Below, in pieces: positions 27,304-36,593 of a stretch of DNA of 64,000 nucleotides. A model generated the notes under the pieces. It worked only from the letters and a program-made list of their open reading frames with translations. It was not told where the DNA came from and did not search any database. The position numbers and the translations under genes are program-made. This DNA is from Maribacter halichondriae. Lineage in GTDB: Bacteria; Bacteroidota; Bacteroidia; Flavobacteriales; Flavobacteriaceae. The stretch covers positions 2,796,529 to 2,860,528 of the forward strand of contig NZ_CP107030.1 of NCBI RefSeq assembly GCF_027474825.1. The letters run 5' to 3'. Numbering within the stretch: the first letter of the stretch is position 1; every line of letters starts with the position of its first letter.

Positions 27304-28008
27304 ATGATTGAAATTAAGGACCTTCACAAATCTTATAAAATGGGAAGTAATTCCCTGCATGTTTTAAAAGGAATCAATTTCTCGGTAGAAGAAGGAGAGC
27401 TTGTTGCCATTATGGGTTCATCCGGTTCCGGAAAATCTACCTTATTGAACATTCTGGGTATGCTTGACGAACTTGATGAGGGAACGTATACACTCGATGG
27501 GGTGCCTATCGTAAACCTGAATGAGACCAAGGCGGCAAATTATCGCAATAAGTTTTTAGGATTCGTTTTTCAATCTTTCAATTTGATAAATTACAAGACT
27601 GCAATGGAGAATGTTGCACTTCCTTTGTATTATCAGCGTATGCCAAGAAAGCAACGTGAGGAAAAAGCCCTAAAGTATTTGGAACAGGTAGGTTTGAAGG
27701 AATGGGCAACGCATCTCCCCAGCGAACTCTCAGGCGGACAGAAACAAAGGGTGGCCATTGCCCGCGCCATGGCGGCAGAACCCAAGGTACTTTTAGCGGA
27801 TGAGCCGACCGGTGCTTTGGACAGTACCACTTCGTATGAGGTTATGGAACTCATCCAAAAAATCAATGATCAAGGCAATACCATCTTGATTGTAACTCAC
27901 GAAGAAGATATCGCCCATATGTGCAAACGCATTGTGCATCTCAAAGATGGTATTATTCTAGAGGACAAAAAAGTAAAACAAGTTAGGGCCGTCACAAATG
28001 TTCAGTAA
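27304..28008 (+). CDS. ABC transporter ATP-binding protein, MacB/LolD class
   Basis: This cytoplasmic ATPase (234 aa) drives the surrounding permeases. It has Walker A GSSGSGKST (38-46), a Q-loop Gln90 (GFVFQSFNL), the signature LSGGQKQR (142-149), Walker B VLLADEP (162-168) and the switch His199 (VTHE). The N-terminus (MIEIKDLHKSYKMGSNSLHVLKGINF) is typical of the MacB/LolD/FtsE class. It is the only ATPase in a cluster of four permeases, so it is probably shared. Its 3' end overlaps permease C by 11 bases, indicating translational coupling. The gene is intact. In the 111-base gap upstream there is only a small ACACC/GGTGT hairpin at 27236-27248. Confidence 0.95.
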   Translation: MIEIKDLHKSYKMGSNSLHVLKGINFSVEEGELVAIMGSSGSGKSTLLNILGMLDELDEGTYTLDGVPIVNLNETKAANYRNKFLGFVFQSFNLINYKTAMENVALPLYYQRMPRKQREEKALKYLEQVGLKEWATHLPSELSGGQKQRVAIARAMAAEPKVLLADEPTGALDSTTSYEVMELIQKINDQGNTILIVTHEEDIAHMCKRIVHLKDGIILEDKKVKQVRAVTNVQ

Positions 28009-29226
28009 AGATACTTGGAAAGAAATATTCGAGACCATTCAAAAGAACAAATTGCGTACGTTCTTATCGGGCTTTACCGTGGCGTTGGGAATTTTGATCT
28101 TTGTGGCCTTGTTCGGTCTTGGTAATGGTCTTATAAATACTTTTGAAAAATTTTTTGAGGATGATGCCCAAAACATTATCTATCTCTTTCCAGGGCAGAC
28201 TTCGATGCCCTATAAAGGATATAAATCAGGCAGACAAATAGAATTTGACAATAGCGATCTCGCCGATATCGAAAAAAACTTCCCCATTTTTCTTGAATAT
28301 GTCACTCCTAGAATTAGTAGAAGCGGCGTGGTAAAATACAAGAATGAGTTCAATAATTATTCGACTAGGGCGGTAGCCCCATCTCATCAAGATGCCGAAA
28401 AGACCATAATAATGAGGGGGCGGTATCTCAATGCGATTGATATTAATAAGAAAACAAAGAATGCGGTAATCGGTCGTTTGGTAGAATTGGATTTATTTGG
28501 AAGTCAAAATGCAATCGGAGAATATATTGATATTGCCGGAAGTGCTTTTAAAGTAATAGGTGTATATCAAGATGATGGCGGTGATGATGAAGAACGGAGA
28601 ATATATATTCCGTATACCACACGGCAGTTGATTGAAAAGAATACCGATAAAGTAGATCAAATAATAGTGGCCTTCAAACCGGAATTGGGCTATGCCGGTG
28701 CTTTGGCACTTGACAAAAGCCTTACGGAATTCATCAAGGAAAAAAATATATCAGTCCGAATGATCAAAATGGACTTTTTGTTCGAAATGTTGCCGAGGGT
28801 CTGAAACAAACCCAACAACTCGCTAGGGTCCTTCAACTGATTGTTGCTTTTGTGGCCTTTGGAACCATTATAGCAGGAATCATTGGTATCAGTAATATCA
28901 TGGTATTTGTAGTCAAAGAGCGTACGAAGGAAATCGGGATTAGAAAAGCCTTGGGGGCAACACCTAAATCGGTAATTAGCACCATTCTTTTGGAGTCGGT
29001 CTTTATTACGACAATTTCAGGTATCATCGGTATGTTTATAGGTATCGCAATATTGAGTTCGTTGGGAAAAAAGCTCGAAGATTTTTTTATCACGAATCCT
29101 TATATAGATATGCCGGTAGCCATATTCGCCACCATAGTTTTGATAATTTTCGGCGGACTTGCCGGGTATATTCCAGCGAAAAGGGCGGCACGAATAAAAC
29201 CCATTGTAGCATTAAGAGACGAATAA
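27998..29226 (+). CDS. MacB-like ABC transporter permease, type 1 copy C (frame broken near 28780)
   Basis: This is an FtsX-type permease and the paralogue of copy A (MFSKDTWKEIFETIQKNKLRT versus MFDIERWQEIFDTIRKNRLRT). It has an N-terminal helix, a periplasmic domain ending in the DDGGDDEERRIYIPY region, and C-terminal helices around SNIMVFVVKERTKEIGIRKALGATP. The frame changes near 28776-28785. Adding one base reads FLFRNVAEGLKQTQQLARVLQ and continues to 29226, giving 409 aa. Without that correction the first product stops at 28804 and loses all C-terminal helices. The start overlaps the ATPase gene by 11 bases, and the next permease begins one base after its stop. Confidence 0.87.
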
Positions 29227-29227
29227 T

Positions 29228-30490
29228 ATGAGATTTATATTCGACAGAAATACGTGGCAAGAAATCTTTGGTTCTATCAGTAAGAACAAGACCCGAACGA
29301 TAATTACTGTCATTGGGGTACTGTGGGGCATCTTCATTTACATTGCCCTTTCAGGTGCAGCCAAAGGTCTTGACAATGGTTTCGATAAGGTATTTAAGAC
29401 AGTAGCCATCAACAGTATGTTCGTATGGGGCCAAAGTACAAGTATGCCTTACGATGGTTATAAGACGGGCAGGCAAATGCAATTGAAGCTTGATGACGTT
29501 GAAACCTTAAAGAATAGAATTCCCGAAGTTCAATACATCGCTCCCAGAATTTCGCAGGGGCAATTTGGTAATGAACCCGTTTATACTGTCCGAGGTCAAA
29601 AGTCAGGAAGTTATACCTTAAATGGTGATTATCCTATTTATACCAAAATAGCTACGAAAAAGATATTTGATGGTGGAAGGTTCATCAACCAGGAAGATAT
29701 TGATCAAGCCAGAAAGGTTATCGTTATTGGGGAACGGGTAGAGCAAGAGCTTTTTGACAAAGGTGAAAATCCGGTCGGTGCCTATATCCGGGTCGGTAGT
29801 ATTTATTTTCAAGTTATTGGGGTGACAAAATTGGCCGAAGGCGTTAGTTTTGATTCTGACAGCGCCATGTTCATACCCTTTACCACGTACCGAAAACTTT
29901 ACAATTCAGGGGATAATATTGGCTATATGTGTATTGCTGCCTACGACGATGCAGATGCTGTTCAGGTAGAAAAAGACATCAAGGCTTTACTTAGAAATAT
30001 TCACCGTGTAGATCCCAAAGATGAAAGGGCTTTTGGATCTGCTAATTTGGGAGAAATTTTTAATCGTACAATGGGTTTCGCCGACGGCCTTACTTTTATG
30101 TCGTTAGTCGTGGGAATAGCCACTATTCTCGCAGGGGTTATCGGTATCGGTAATATTCTCTTGATTTCGGTAAAAGAACGTACAAAAGAGTTAGGTGTGC
30201 GAAGGGCCTTAGGGGCCACCCCTGGCGAAGTACGTAATCAAATCATTCTAGAATCGGTTTTTTTGACTGTTATCGCTGGAATTTTAGGTATCATTCTGGG
30301 TGCCGGTGTTCTTGCCTTGATAAATACCTTGACGAAAGATGCTGATTTTCCCTATACCAATCCTACAGTGCCGATACCCTATGTTTTAGGAGCATTGGTC
30401 ATTATGGTCGTTTTAGGAACCCTAATAGGTCTTATACCTGCGCAACGGGCCGTTAGTATTCGACCCATTGAAGCGTTAAGAGAAGAATAG
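29228..30490 (+). CDS. MacB-like ABC transporter permease, type 2 copy D
   Basis: This is the only one of the four permeases whose frame is intact here, 420 aa. It has an N-terminal helix (GVLWGIFIYIALSGAAKG), a large periplasmic domain (about 50-285, with GQKSGSYTLNGDYPIYTK), and three C-terminal helices with GNILLISVKERTKELGVRRALGATPGEV, ending RAVSIRPIEALREE. It is most similar to copy B at 24729. The C-terminal RPIEALR.E ending is shared by the permeases and confirms the reconstructed ends of the broken copies. It is presumed to pair with copy C. Confidence 0.93.
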   Translation: MRFIFDRNTWQEIFGSISKNKTRTIITVIGVLWGIFIYIALSGAAKGLDNGFDKVFKTVAINSMFVWGQSTSMPYDGYKTGRQMQLKLDDVETLKNRIPEVQYIAPRISQGQFGNEPVYTVRGQKSGSYTLNGDYPIYTKIATKKIFDGGRFINQEDIDQARKVIVIGERVEQELFDKGENPVGAYIRVGSIYFQVIGVTKLAEGVSFDSDSAMFIPFTTYRKLYNSGDNIGYMCIAAYDDADAVQVEKDIKALLRNIHRVDPKDERAFGSANLGEIFNRTMGFADGLTFMSLVVGIATILAGVIGIGNILLISVKERTKELGVRRALGATPGEVRNQIILESVFLTVIAGILGIILGAGVLALINTLTKDADFPYTNPTVPIPYVLGALVIMVVLGTLIGLIPAQRAVSIRPIEALREE

Positions 30491-30543
30491 CAAAGTAATT
30501 TTTAGTATATCGAACCAATTAAAAAACAACTAACACACTTGAA

Positions 30544-31695
30544 ATGAATAAAATTGTAAAATACGTACTCATAGGGGTTTTGGTGCTAGGTGCATTATGG
30601 GCCGCTGCATTTTTTATAAAATCCAATAGCAAGTCTTCGGTAACCTATGAAACCCAGAAACCTTTCATCTCCAGCATCGAAATGAAAACGGTGGCTACCG
30701 GTAAGGTGGTACCAGAAGATGAAATCGAGATAAAGCCCCAAATTTCAGGTATTATCGATAAGATATATTTGGAGGAAGGTGTAAAGGTCAAAGCAGGCGA
30801 TTTGATCGCGGTCATTAAGGTCGTTCCCAACGAGCAATCTTTGAATCAAGCTAGCGGCAGGGTACGCAATGCCGAGTTGGCATTGAACAATGCCAAAATA
30901 GAATATGATAGAAACAAGACCCTGTTTGACAAGGGTGTAATTTCGAGCCAAGATTTCAATACGCTGCAATTGACTTTTAACCAAGCGGAACAAGAGTTGA
31001 AAAATGCCAGGGCAGATTATCAGATTATCCGAAGGGGCTCTGCTGGCGGGTCGGCAACGGCCAATACGAACATCCGGGCGACGGTTGATGGTACCATCCT
31101 TGAAATACCGGTAGAAGAAGGTGATCAAGTTATTGAAACCAATAATTTCAACGAGGGCACCTCAATTGCTACTATTGCCGATATGGGCAAGATGATTTTT
31201 GAAGGAAAGGTAGATGAGGGCGAAGTTGCAAAACTTAAAGTAGGAACTCCGCTTAAAATAAGTTTAGGTGCTGTCGAAGGACAGGAGCTGAATGCAAAAC
31301 TAAGATTTATCGCACCCAAGGGAGTCGAAGAAACAGGGGCCGTTCAGTTTAAGATCGAAGGTGATGTTGAGGTAAACGACAGCATTTTTGTTCGTGCCGG
31401 ATATAGTGCGAATGCCTCAATCGTTCTAGAAAAAAAGGATAGTATCATGGTCATACCGGAAGCGCTTTTGCAATTTGATAAAGAGACCGATAAGCCCTAT
31501 GTTGAGGTAGCCGTGGGTTCTGAAGAGGAACAGAAATTCGAAAGAAAGGACATCGAAATAGGAATTTCCGACGGGGTCAATGTTGAAGTAGTTTCTGGAC
31601 TAACAGAGGAAGATCGGGTAAAGCAATGGAACAGGACCGAGCCAGTAAAGAAAGGTGAAGAAGAGGAAGATTCAGAAGAAAATAGCGAAGAATAG
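30544..31695 (+). CDS. MacA/HlyD-type periplasmic adaptor 2
   Basis: This is the second membrane fusion protein, 383 aa. It has a membrane anchor (about 7-25), lipoyl half-motif (VATGKVVPEDEIEIKPQISGII), coiled-coil hairpin (about 97-165, KTLFDKGVISSQDFNTLQLTFNQAEQ), second lipoyl half and barrel (IRATVDGTILEIPVEEGDQV; FEGKVDEGEVAKL). It is closely related to adaptor 1 through its whole length but ends in a strongly acidic tail (EEEEDSEENSEE) that adaptor 1 lacks. It lies directly before the TolC-like gene and is the likely partner of that channel. Confidence 0.92.
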   Translation: MNKIVKYVLIGVLVLGALWAAAFFIKSNSKSSVTYETQKPFISSIEMKTVATGKVVPEDEIEIKPQISGIIDKIYLEEGVKVKAGDLIAVIKVVPNEQSLNQASGRVRNAELALNNAKIEYDRNKTLFDKGVISSQDFNTLQLTFNQAEQELKNARADYQIIRRGSAGGSATANTNIRATVDGTILEIPVEEGDQVIETNNFNEGTSIATIADMGKMIFEGKVDEGEVAKLKVGTPLKISLGAVEGQELNAKLRFIAPKGVEETGAVQFKIEGDVEVNDSIFVRAGYSANASIVLEKKDSIMVIPEALLQFDKETDKPYVEVAVGSEEEQKFERKDIEIGISDGVNVEVVSGLTEEDRVKQWNRTEPVKKGEEEEDSEENSEE

Positions 31696-31725
31696 TAACA
31701 TCAATCAAAATCAAAAAATCAAGAC

Positions 31726-33075
31726 ATGAAATTTAACCTAACGGCACTTCTGCTGGTATTTTCAATAGGAATATTGGTCGCCCAACAAAAAAAGTGGACG
31801 CTTGAAGAATGTATCGTATATGCCGAAGAAAACAACATAAGCATTGCGCAATTTGAGCTGGATCTAGAGAATGTAATGATCGATCGTTCCGATGCGCTGG
31901 GTAATTTTTTACCCAACGCAAATGCGCAACTGAGTACTTCGGGTAATACGGGACTTTCTTTTGACCCTACCAATAATCAACCGGTTACCACTACCATCTT
32001 TACCGCTTCTGGGAGCATAACGTCATCGTTAACGCTCTTTGATGGCCTTAGGAATATCAACCAACTGCATCGGGCCAAAATGAATGCTTTGGCAAACCAA
32101 TACCGTTTGGATGACCTAAGGGATGATATTCGATTGAATGTGGCCATTGCCTATTTGCAGATCGTTTCCAACAAAGAAGCCCTGATAACATTTCAGGCAC
32201 AATATGCAGTGACCGATCAAGATTTGAAACGCACGGCCGAATTGGTCGAATCGGGTGTTTTGCCACAAGGTGACCTTCTGGAAATCGAAGCGACCGCCGC
32301 CAATTTGGAACAACAAATCGTAAATACGGAAAATTTGGTATTGATATCGCGTATCAACTTGGCTCAGCTTTTACAGATTACGGATTATGAGAACTTCGAT
32401 GTTGCCGATGTAGATGTGGAGATACCACCATCTGAAGTTTTGAATTATACTCCGAAAGAGATTTTTGCCAAAGCACTTACCTTTAGAAATGATATCAAAT
32501 TTTCAGAAGGCAACTTGGATCTCGCCGAACAAGACCTAAAGATTACCAAAGGGTCATTATATCCTACTTTGGGTGCTTTTTTCAACTATAATACCAGATA
32601 CTCTGATCAAGAGCGTTTTGACAACATTACAGGTATGCTTTTTAGGGATAGCTTCAAAGATCAACTGTGGCTGAATGATGGTATTTCATATGGAGCGCAG
32701 TTGAACATACCTATTTTCAATGGTTTTTCGGTAAAGAACAATATCAAACGTTCGCAAATAAACGTCGAAAAGGCAAGGTTGCAATTAGAACAAGACAAGC
32801 TTGCGCTTGAGACCGATGTCAATCAAGCTTACGTCGATGTCAAGAGTTTTGCAAAAGCGTACCAGGCTGCGCAAAAAACTCTGGAAGCAAGACGCCTCGC
32901 CTATGAATACTCTAAAGAGCGTTATGACGTAGGTTTAATGAACGCGTTCGATTTTAGTCAAGCCCAGTCTAGAGTAGATAACGCCGAGGCGGATGTTGTC
33001 CGCACCAAATATGATTATATTTTTAGATTGAAAGTATTGGAATTCTATTTCGGACTTCCTATTGAACTAAAATAA
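31726..33075 (+). CDS. TolC-family outer-membrane channel
   Basis: This is an outer-membrane efflux protein, 449 aa, with a signal peptide (MKFNLTALLLVFSIGILVAQ). Two OEP repeats follow, made of long helices (WTLEECIVYAEENNISIAQ at the start, then VKNNIKRSQINVEKARLQLEQDK in the second half, and YDVGLMNAFDFSQAQSRVDNAEAD near the end). Lengths and motif order fit the TolC family. It is the last gene of the exporter cluster, 30 bases after adaptor 2, and is followed by a terminator. It would serve both permease pairs if they form separate pumps. Confidence 0.94.
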   Translation: MKFNLTALLLVFSIGILVAQQKKWTLEECIVYAEENNISIAQFELDLENVMIDRSDALGNFLPNANAQLSTSGNTGLSFDPTNNQPVTTTIFTASGSITSSLTLFDGLRNINQLHRAKMNALANQYRLDDLRDDIRLNVAIAYLQIVSNKEALITFQAQYAVTDQDLKRTAELVESGVLPQGDLLEIEATAANLEQQIVNTENLVLISRINLAQLLQITDYENFDVADVDVEIPPSEVLNYTPKEIFAKALTFRNDIKFSEGNLDLAEQDLKITKGSLYPTLGAFFNYNTRYSDQERFDNITGMLFRDSFKDQLWLNDGISYGAQLNIPIFNGFSVKNNIKRSQINVEKARLQLEQDKLALETDVNQAYVDVKSFAKAYQAAQKTLEARRLAYEYSKERYDVGLMNAFDFSQAQSRVDNAEADVVRTKYDYIFRLKVLEFYFGLPIELK

Positions 33076-33095
33076 ACCTTTCAAACATATTGAAT

Positions 33096-33132
33096 AGACC
33101 TGTCCGGTTTTCAAAACCAGACAGGTCTTTGT
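33096..33132 (+). terminator. terminator at the end of the exporter cluster
   Basis: The arms AGACCTGTC and GACAGGTCT (33096-33104 and 33120-33128), extended by GGTTTT/AAAACC with one mismatch, form a long hairpin followed by TTTG. It lies 20 bases after the TolC-like stop. Confidence 0.8.
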
Positions 33133-33133
33133 A

Positions 33134-33164
33134 TTTGTAGGTTTATAGCTTCGATGTATCTTTG
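33134..33164 (+). promoter_or_regulatory. promoter of tsaB
   Basis: A TTTG -33 element (33134-33137) is followed after 19 bases by TATCTTTG (33157-33164). The ATG at 33172 is only 7 bases beyond the box, so the transcript would be leaderless or nearly so. Confidence 0.5.
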
Positions 33165-33171
33165 CTCCCTT

Positions 33172-33846
33172 ATGGCACTAATCTTGAACTTAGAAACGGC
33201 TACTACCAATTGCTCGGTGAGCTTGGCAAAAGACGGCGAACTTCTTGCCATAAAAGAACATGATACGCCTAACCACTCACATTCCGAGCAATTGCATGTT
33301 TTAATTGCTGAAGTTTTACAAATGGCTTCGGTAAACATGAATGAGATAGATGCCATTGCGGTAAGCAAAGGGCCAGGGTCGTATACCGGTCTGCGTATCG
33401 GGGTATCGGCCGCCAAAGGATTGTGTTTTGCGTTGGATATTCCTTTGATTTCCATTCCTACTTTAGAAAGTATGGCCAATCAGGGCAATATGTTGAACTA
33501 TGATTTCATTGTTTCTGTATTGGATGCCCGCAGAATGGAGGTCTATTCCGCGATATTTGATGACGGCATCGAAGTTCGTGAAACACGGGCCGAAATTATC
33601 GACGAGAACTCATTTCACGATTATATTGTGAAAGGCTCCGTGTTACTTGCAGGAAGCGGCGCGGAAAAATGTAAACCTTTTTTGAAACATGAGAATATCA
33701 GTTTTGATAGCGATATTATGCCCTCTGCCCGAGAAATGTGCAAGCTATCATTTAGGAAATATCTTCAAAAAGACTTTGAGAATACCGCCTATTTTGAGCC
33801 CTATTACCTAAAGGATTTTTTGGTACATAAAAAGAAGACATCTTAG
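33172..33846 (+). CDS. tsaB: tRNA threonylcarbamoyladenosine biosynthesis protein TsaB
   Basis: TsaB is the non-catalytic partner of TsaD in the t6A37 tRNA modification complex in the cytoplasm. The 224-aa protein has the ASKHA-type N-terminus LILNLETATTNCSVSLAKDGE, the segment HSHSEQLHVLI, and the diagnostic AVSKGPGSYTGLRIGVSAAKGL (about 66-87). It lacks the metal-binding HxxxH of TsaD, as expected for TsaB. The frame is open from 33154, but the ATG at 33172 (MALILNLETA) matches the family and the promoter position. Its 3' end overlaps the convergent next gene by 4 bases. Confidence 0.93.
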   Translation: MALILNLETATTNCSVSLAKDGELLAIKEHDTPNHSHSEQLHVLIAEVLQMASVNMNEIDAIAVSKGPGSYTGLRIGVSAAKGLCFALDIPLISIPTLESMANQGNMLNYDFIVSVLDARRMEVYSAIFDDGIEVRETRAEIIDENSFHDYIVKGSVLLAGSGAEKCKPFLKHENISFDSDIMPSAREMCKLSFRKYLQKDFENTAYFEPYYLKDFLVHKKKTS

Positions 33847-34571
33847 GGTTTATCCTCAAAGGAAGGGTCCTCTTGTTCTACGGACTTTAGGGTATCATAA
33901 TATTTTAGAACCTGTATCACTTCTTCTTGAGAGCGCATATCCAGTTTGTTCTGCTTCGCATATTTACGAAGCTCTGAGTACTTGTCCCAAAGAACGGCAA
34001 AAACCTCTTTTCTGCTTAAATTCAGAAGTGCTTTTGCCGGTCTATTTTTTTGTTTGAGATAATATTCCATTCTAGACTCGAACTTTGGGGGCTTGGGAAG
34101 ATCGTAACCATGTTGCGGTCTACGGGGAGGTATAAGTATCTTGGTGCTTCTTAGATATAAAACCGTGTTGCCTTGATTCAACGGAGTCATATAACCGGAT
34201 TTGAGATTTCCATGATTCAGATACGCTACAAACTCATAGCGAATACCTCCGATTTCCGCCGTAACATCCGGACTTTTCCGTAAATAGAATGTATCGCCGT
34301 TCTGGTTTAGTTGTATGGCATCGTAATAGCCATTATAGCGCATTGACGCTTCTTGACTCGACCGGTTAGCCAATTTCCATCTTCCGGGTTTGAATTCCTT
34401 ATCTAAGTAAGGACTGCCTTCTACCACAAAATCTCGTTGGTCATCAATTGTCCGAGAAACTTTCAAGGTAAATTCATCTCCATTTTCCAAAACCTCGAAT
34501 CGTTCAGAAACCTCTTGAGCGGTAATGCGTAGGACCGAGAAAATACCAAAAATGAAAATTAAGATTTTCAT
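33843..34571 (-). CDS. secreted protein of unknown function, paralogue 1
   Basis: I do not recognise the family. The 242-aa protein has a signal peptide (MKILIFIFGIFSVLRITAQ) and then a soluble basic domain. It shares a colinear pattern with the protein encoded at 34870-35568: MRYNGYYDAIQLNQNG versus MRYDAYHEVVEFLENG, then I.G.RYE.V....G..K.GY..PLN.G.TVLY.R, and a C-terminal LKYYDTLK versus LAYYNTIK. So this is a tandem paralogous pair. There are no cysteines, metal motifs or catalytic signatures that I can see. The periplasm or outer-membrane inner face is the likely location. It is convergent with tsaB, overlapping by 4 bases. Confidence 0.8.
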   Translation of the reverse strand: MKILIFIFGIFSVLRITAQEVSERFEVLENGDEFTLKVSRTIDDQRDFVVEGSPYLDKEFKPGRWKLANRSSQEASMRYNGYYDAIQLNQNGDTFYLRKSPDVTAEIGGIRYEFVAYLNHGNLKSGYMTPLNQGNTVLYLRSTKILIPPRRPQHGYDLPKPPKFESRMEYYLKQKNRPAKALLNLSRKEVFAVLWDKYSELRKYAKQNKLDMRSQEEVIQVLKYYDTLKSVEQEDPSFEDKP

Positions 34572-34869
34572 TAAACTTTACTTTATTGAATGATTGGCGT
34601 TTAATTTCGTCAAAACCTGAGCTACTTCTAATTGTGGTTAAAAAGTCCTAACCCTCTTTTCATACTGCAATAATTTCTGCTTTTAATTCTTTTGCTTGAA
34701 TATCGCCTTGCGAAATAGGTAGGGCTATGAACCCCGTCAAATCGATATTTCAGCGCTTCACTAAGTTGGGATTTACGATTTAAGGGCACGGCTAACGAAT
34801 TGAATCGAAAACCCAACAAATGCTTTCTTGTGCTCGGTCAACGATTTACCCTTTATTTTATCGGTATAC

Positions 34870-35568
34870 TTATTTTCCAACTGTAGTACCCATCTCAGAG
34901 TTATGAATCGAACCCGAAGTTTTCTTGATGGTATTATAGTACGCAAGAAGTTTTGTAACATCTTCCATACTTTTAAAATCTAAGTCATGTTCCAAAATAT
35001 ATTTTTTTAATACGGGTTTTTGATCCGACAATTTTTTGAGAATACTGCTCTTGCTCAATCTGACCTCAGTAGCTGGAGTATCTCCACTTTTGATATAATA
35101 CGTTGAAATATCCTTAAATGTTGCGGGTTGATAATCATCATACCCGTTTTCAGGATTTTCGGCTTGAATAAATTGTTTCTTAGGTCTGTAGTACAAAACC
35201 GTCTCACCCTCGTTTAACGGACTCAGGTATCCTAATTTGGATTTGCCCTTTTCATTAAACTCGACAACCTCATAGCGTACACCATCTATTATGGCCGTGA
35301 TGTTTTTTCCCCGTAACAATTTGCGAGGTTTGCCATTTTCCAAGAACTCGACCACTTCATGATAGGCATCATAACGCATTAAAATTTCACCTGTGGTTTT
35401 ACCGTTCATTATGGCCTCTCCTTTTTGATACATCTCATTGACATATTGTGTGCCACTTATGGGTACTTCCCTATAAACAGTGCCAACTTGCGCAGCAGTG
35501 CGCGGACCTTCATATTGTGAAAAACTGAAATGCGATACAAAAAAGAGTAAAAAGGCTAAATTTCTCAT
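34870..35568 (-). CDS. secreted protein of unknown function, paralogue 2
   Basis: This 232-aa secreted protein has a signal peptide (MRNLAFLLFFVSHFSFSQ). It is the paralogue of the gene at 33843-34571 with the same order of blocks (YDAYHEVVEFLENGKPRKLL, IIDGVRYEVVEF, SKLGYLSPLNEGETVLYYRPKK, DLDFKSMEDVTKLLAYYNTIK). No enzymatic motif is visible. The two genes lie in the same direction with about 300 bases between them, so they may each have a promoter. The frame is open to 35598, but the Met at 35568 yields the signal peptide. Function unknown. Confidence 0.8.
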   Translation of the reverse strand: MRNLAFLLFFVSHFSFSQYEGPRTAAQVGTVYREVPISGTQYVNEMYQKGEAIMNGKTTGEILMRYDAYHEVVEFLENGKPRKLLRGKNITAIIDGVRYEVVEFNEKGKSKLGYLSPLNEGETVLYYRPKKQFIQAENPENGYDDYQPATFKDISTYYIKSGDTPATEVRLSKSSILKKLSDQKPVLKKYILEHDLDFKSMEDVTKLLAYYNTIKKTSGSIHNSEMGTTVGK

Positions 35569-35670
35569 AATCAGACGTTGTTTCTTTAAATATAGCAAAA
35601 ATCGTTCCGAAAATAGACTATTTATGATAGTAATTTATCCTCGCTGGTTATCACCATTATGTTAAAATTA

Positions 35671-36500
35671 TTATTCGTTCTGACCTGGTGAATGAACCAC
35701 CCTCTGCGGAAATGGGATTTCAATGCCCGCTTCGTCGAATCGATATTTCAATTCCTCTAGAACATAAAAATGGGCTGCCCAGAAATCTTCGTTTTTTGCC
35801 CAGAATCTTAAGGTGAGGTTTACCGAGCTATCGGCCAGTTCTCCTACATACACTTCAGGAACAGGCTCGGTAAGTATGGTCTCCCTATCCGCACAGATCT
35901 CTATAAGAATATCTTTGGCCTTTTTGATGTTAGAGCCATAGCCGATGCCCACATCGATTTTATCACGTCTGATATTTTCCGCATTGTAATTAATGATATT
36001 GTTGTTGCTCAATTGGCCGTTGGGAAGAATGGCGACTTGATTGCCGAAGGTGTTCAACTTCGTTGTGAAAATCGTTATCTCCTTAACGGTACCGTCGACA
36101 CCTTGTGCCGATATCCAATCACCTACTTTAAAGGGTTTGAACAGTAGAATAAGTACTCCACCTGCAAAGTTGGCCAAAGACCCTTGAAGTGCGAGTCCGA
36201 TGGCAAGTCCGGCGGCACCTACAATCGCCACAAGGGAAGACGATTTGACCCCAAGTTGTGTTACTACCAATACAAATAGTAGAGCCTTTAGAGCAACCTT
36301 AATGAAACTTTGCAAAAAGGTCTCTAAGGTGGGGTCGTAATCTTTCTTTTCAAAAATTTGCGCACCAAGCGGTTTATCAGTCGCATGAGCCAAATGCCGA
36401 TAATAAGAATGACAAGGGCCATGAGCAAGTTCGGCAAGGCATTCCAGATCCAATCGATGGCATTGTCCACATGTTCTTGGTAATTCGTTAATTCTTTCAT
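35671..36500 (-). CDS. mscS: small-conductance mechanosensitive channel MscS (frame broken at 36352)
   Basis: MscS opens under membrane tension to release solutes during osmotic downshift, in the inner membrane. The N-terminal part (MKELTNYQEHVDNAIDWIWNALPNLL... first helices) is in one frame and the rest in another. They join at an A run on the plus strand (36352-36356). One extra base gives KFFEKKDYDPTLETF and a 276-aa protein, normal for MscS. The pore helix GAAGLAIGLALQGSLANFAGGVLILLFKPFKVGDWI is present with the Gly/Ala packing pattern, followed by the beta domain (GTVKEITIFTTKLNTFGNQVAILPNG). The start at 36500 is the natural ATG. Confidence 0.9.
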
Positions 36501-36593
36501 TTTTCTGAGTAGTTTTAATTTAGAAATGGGTAACCTAAAAAATCGGAAGTGTGAAATCAAGTAATAACATTTAAACTATTGTTAATTCTAAAA

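Noticed and set aside
34628..34819. 63-codon minus-strand frame between the two secreted paralogues
   Set aside because: A short LKYRFD resemblance to MscS is too brief to count. There is no start context or family support.
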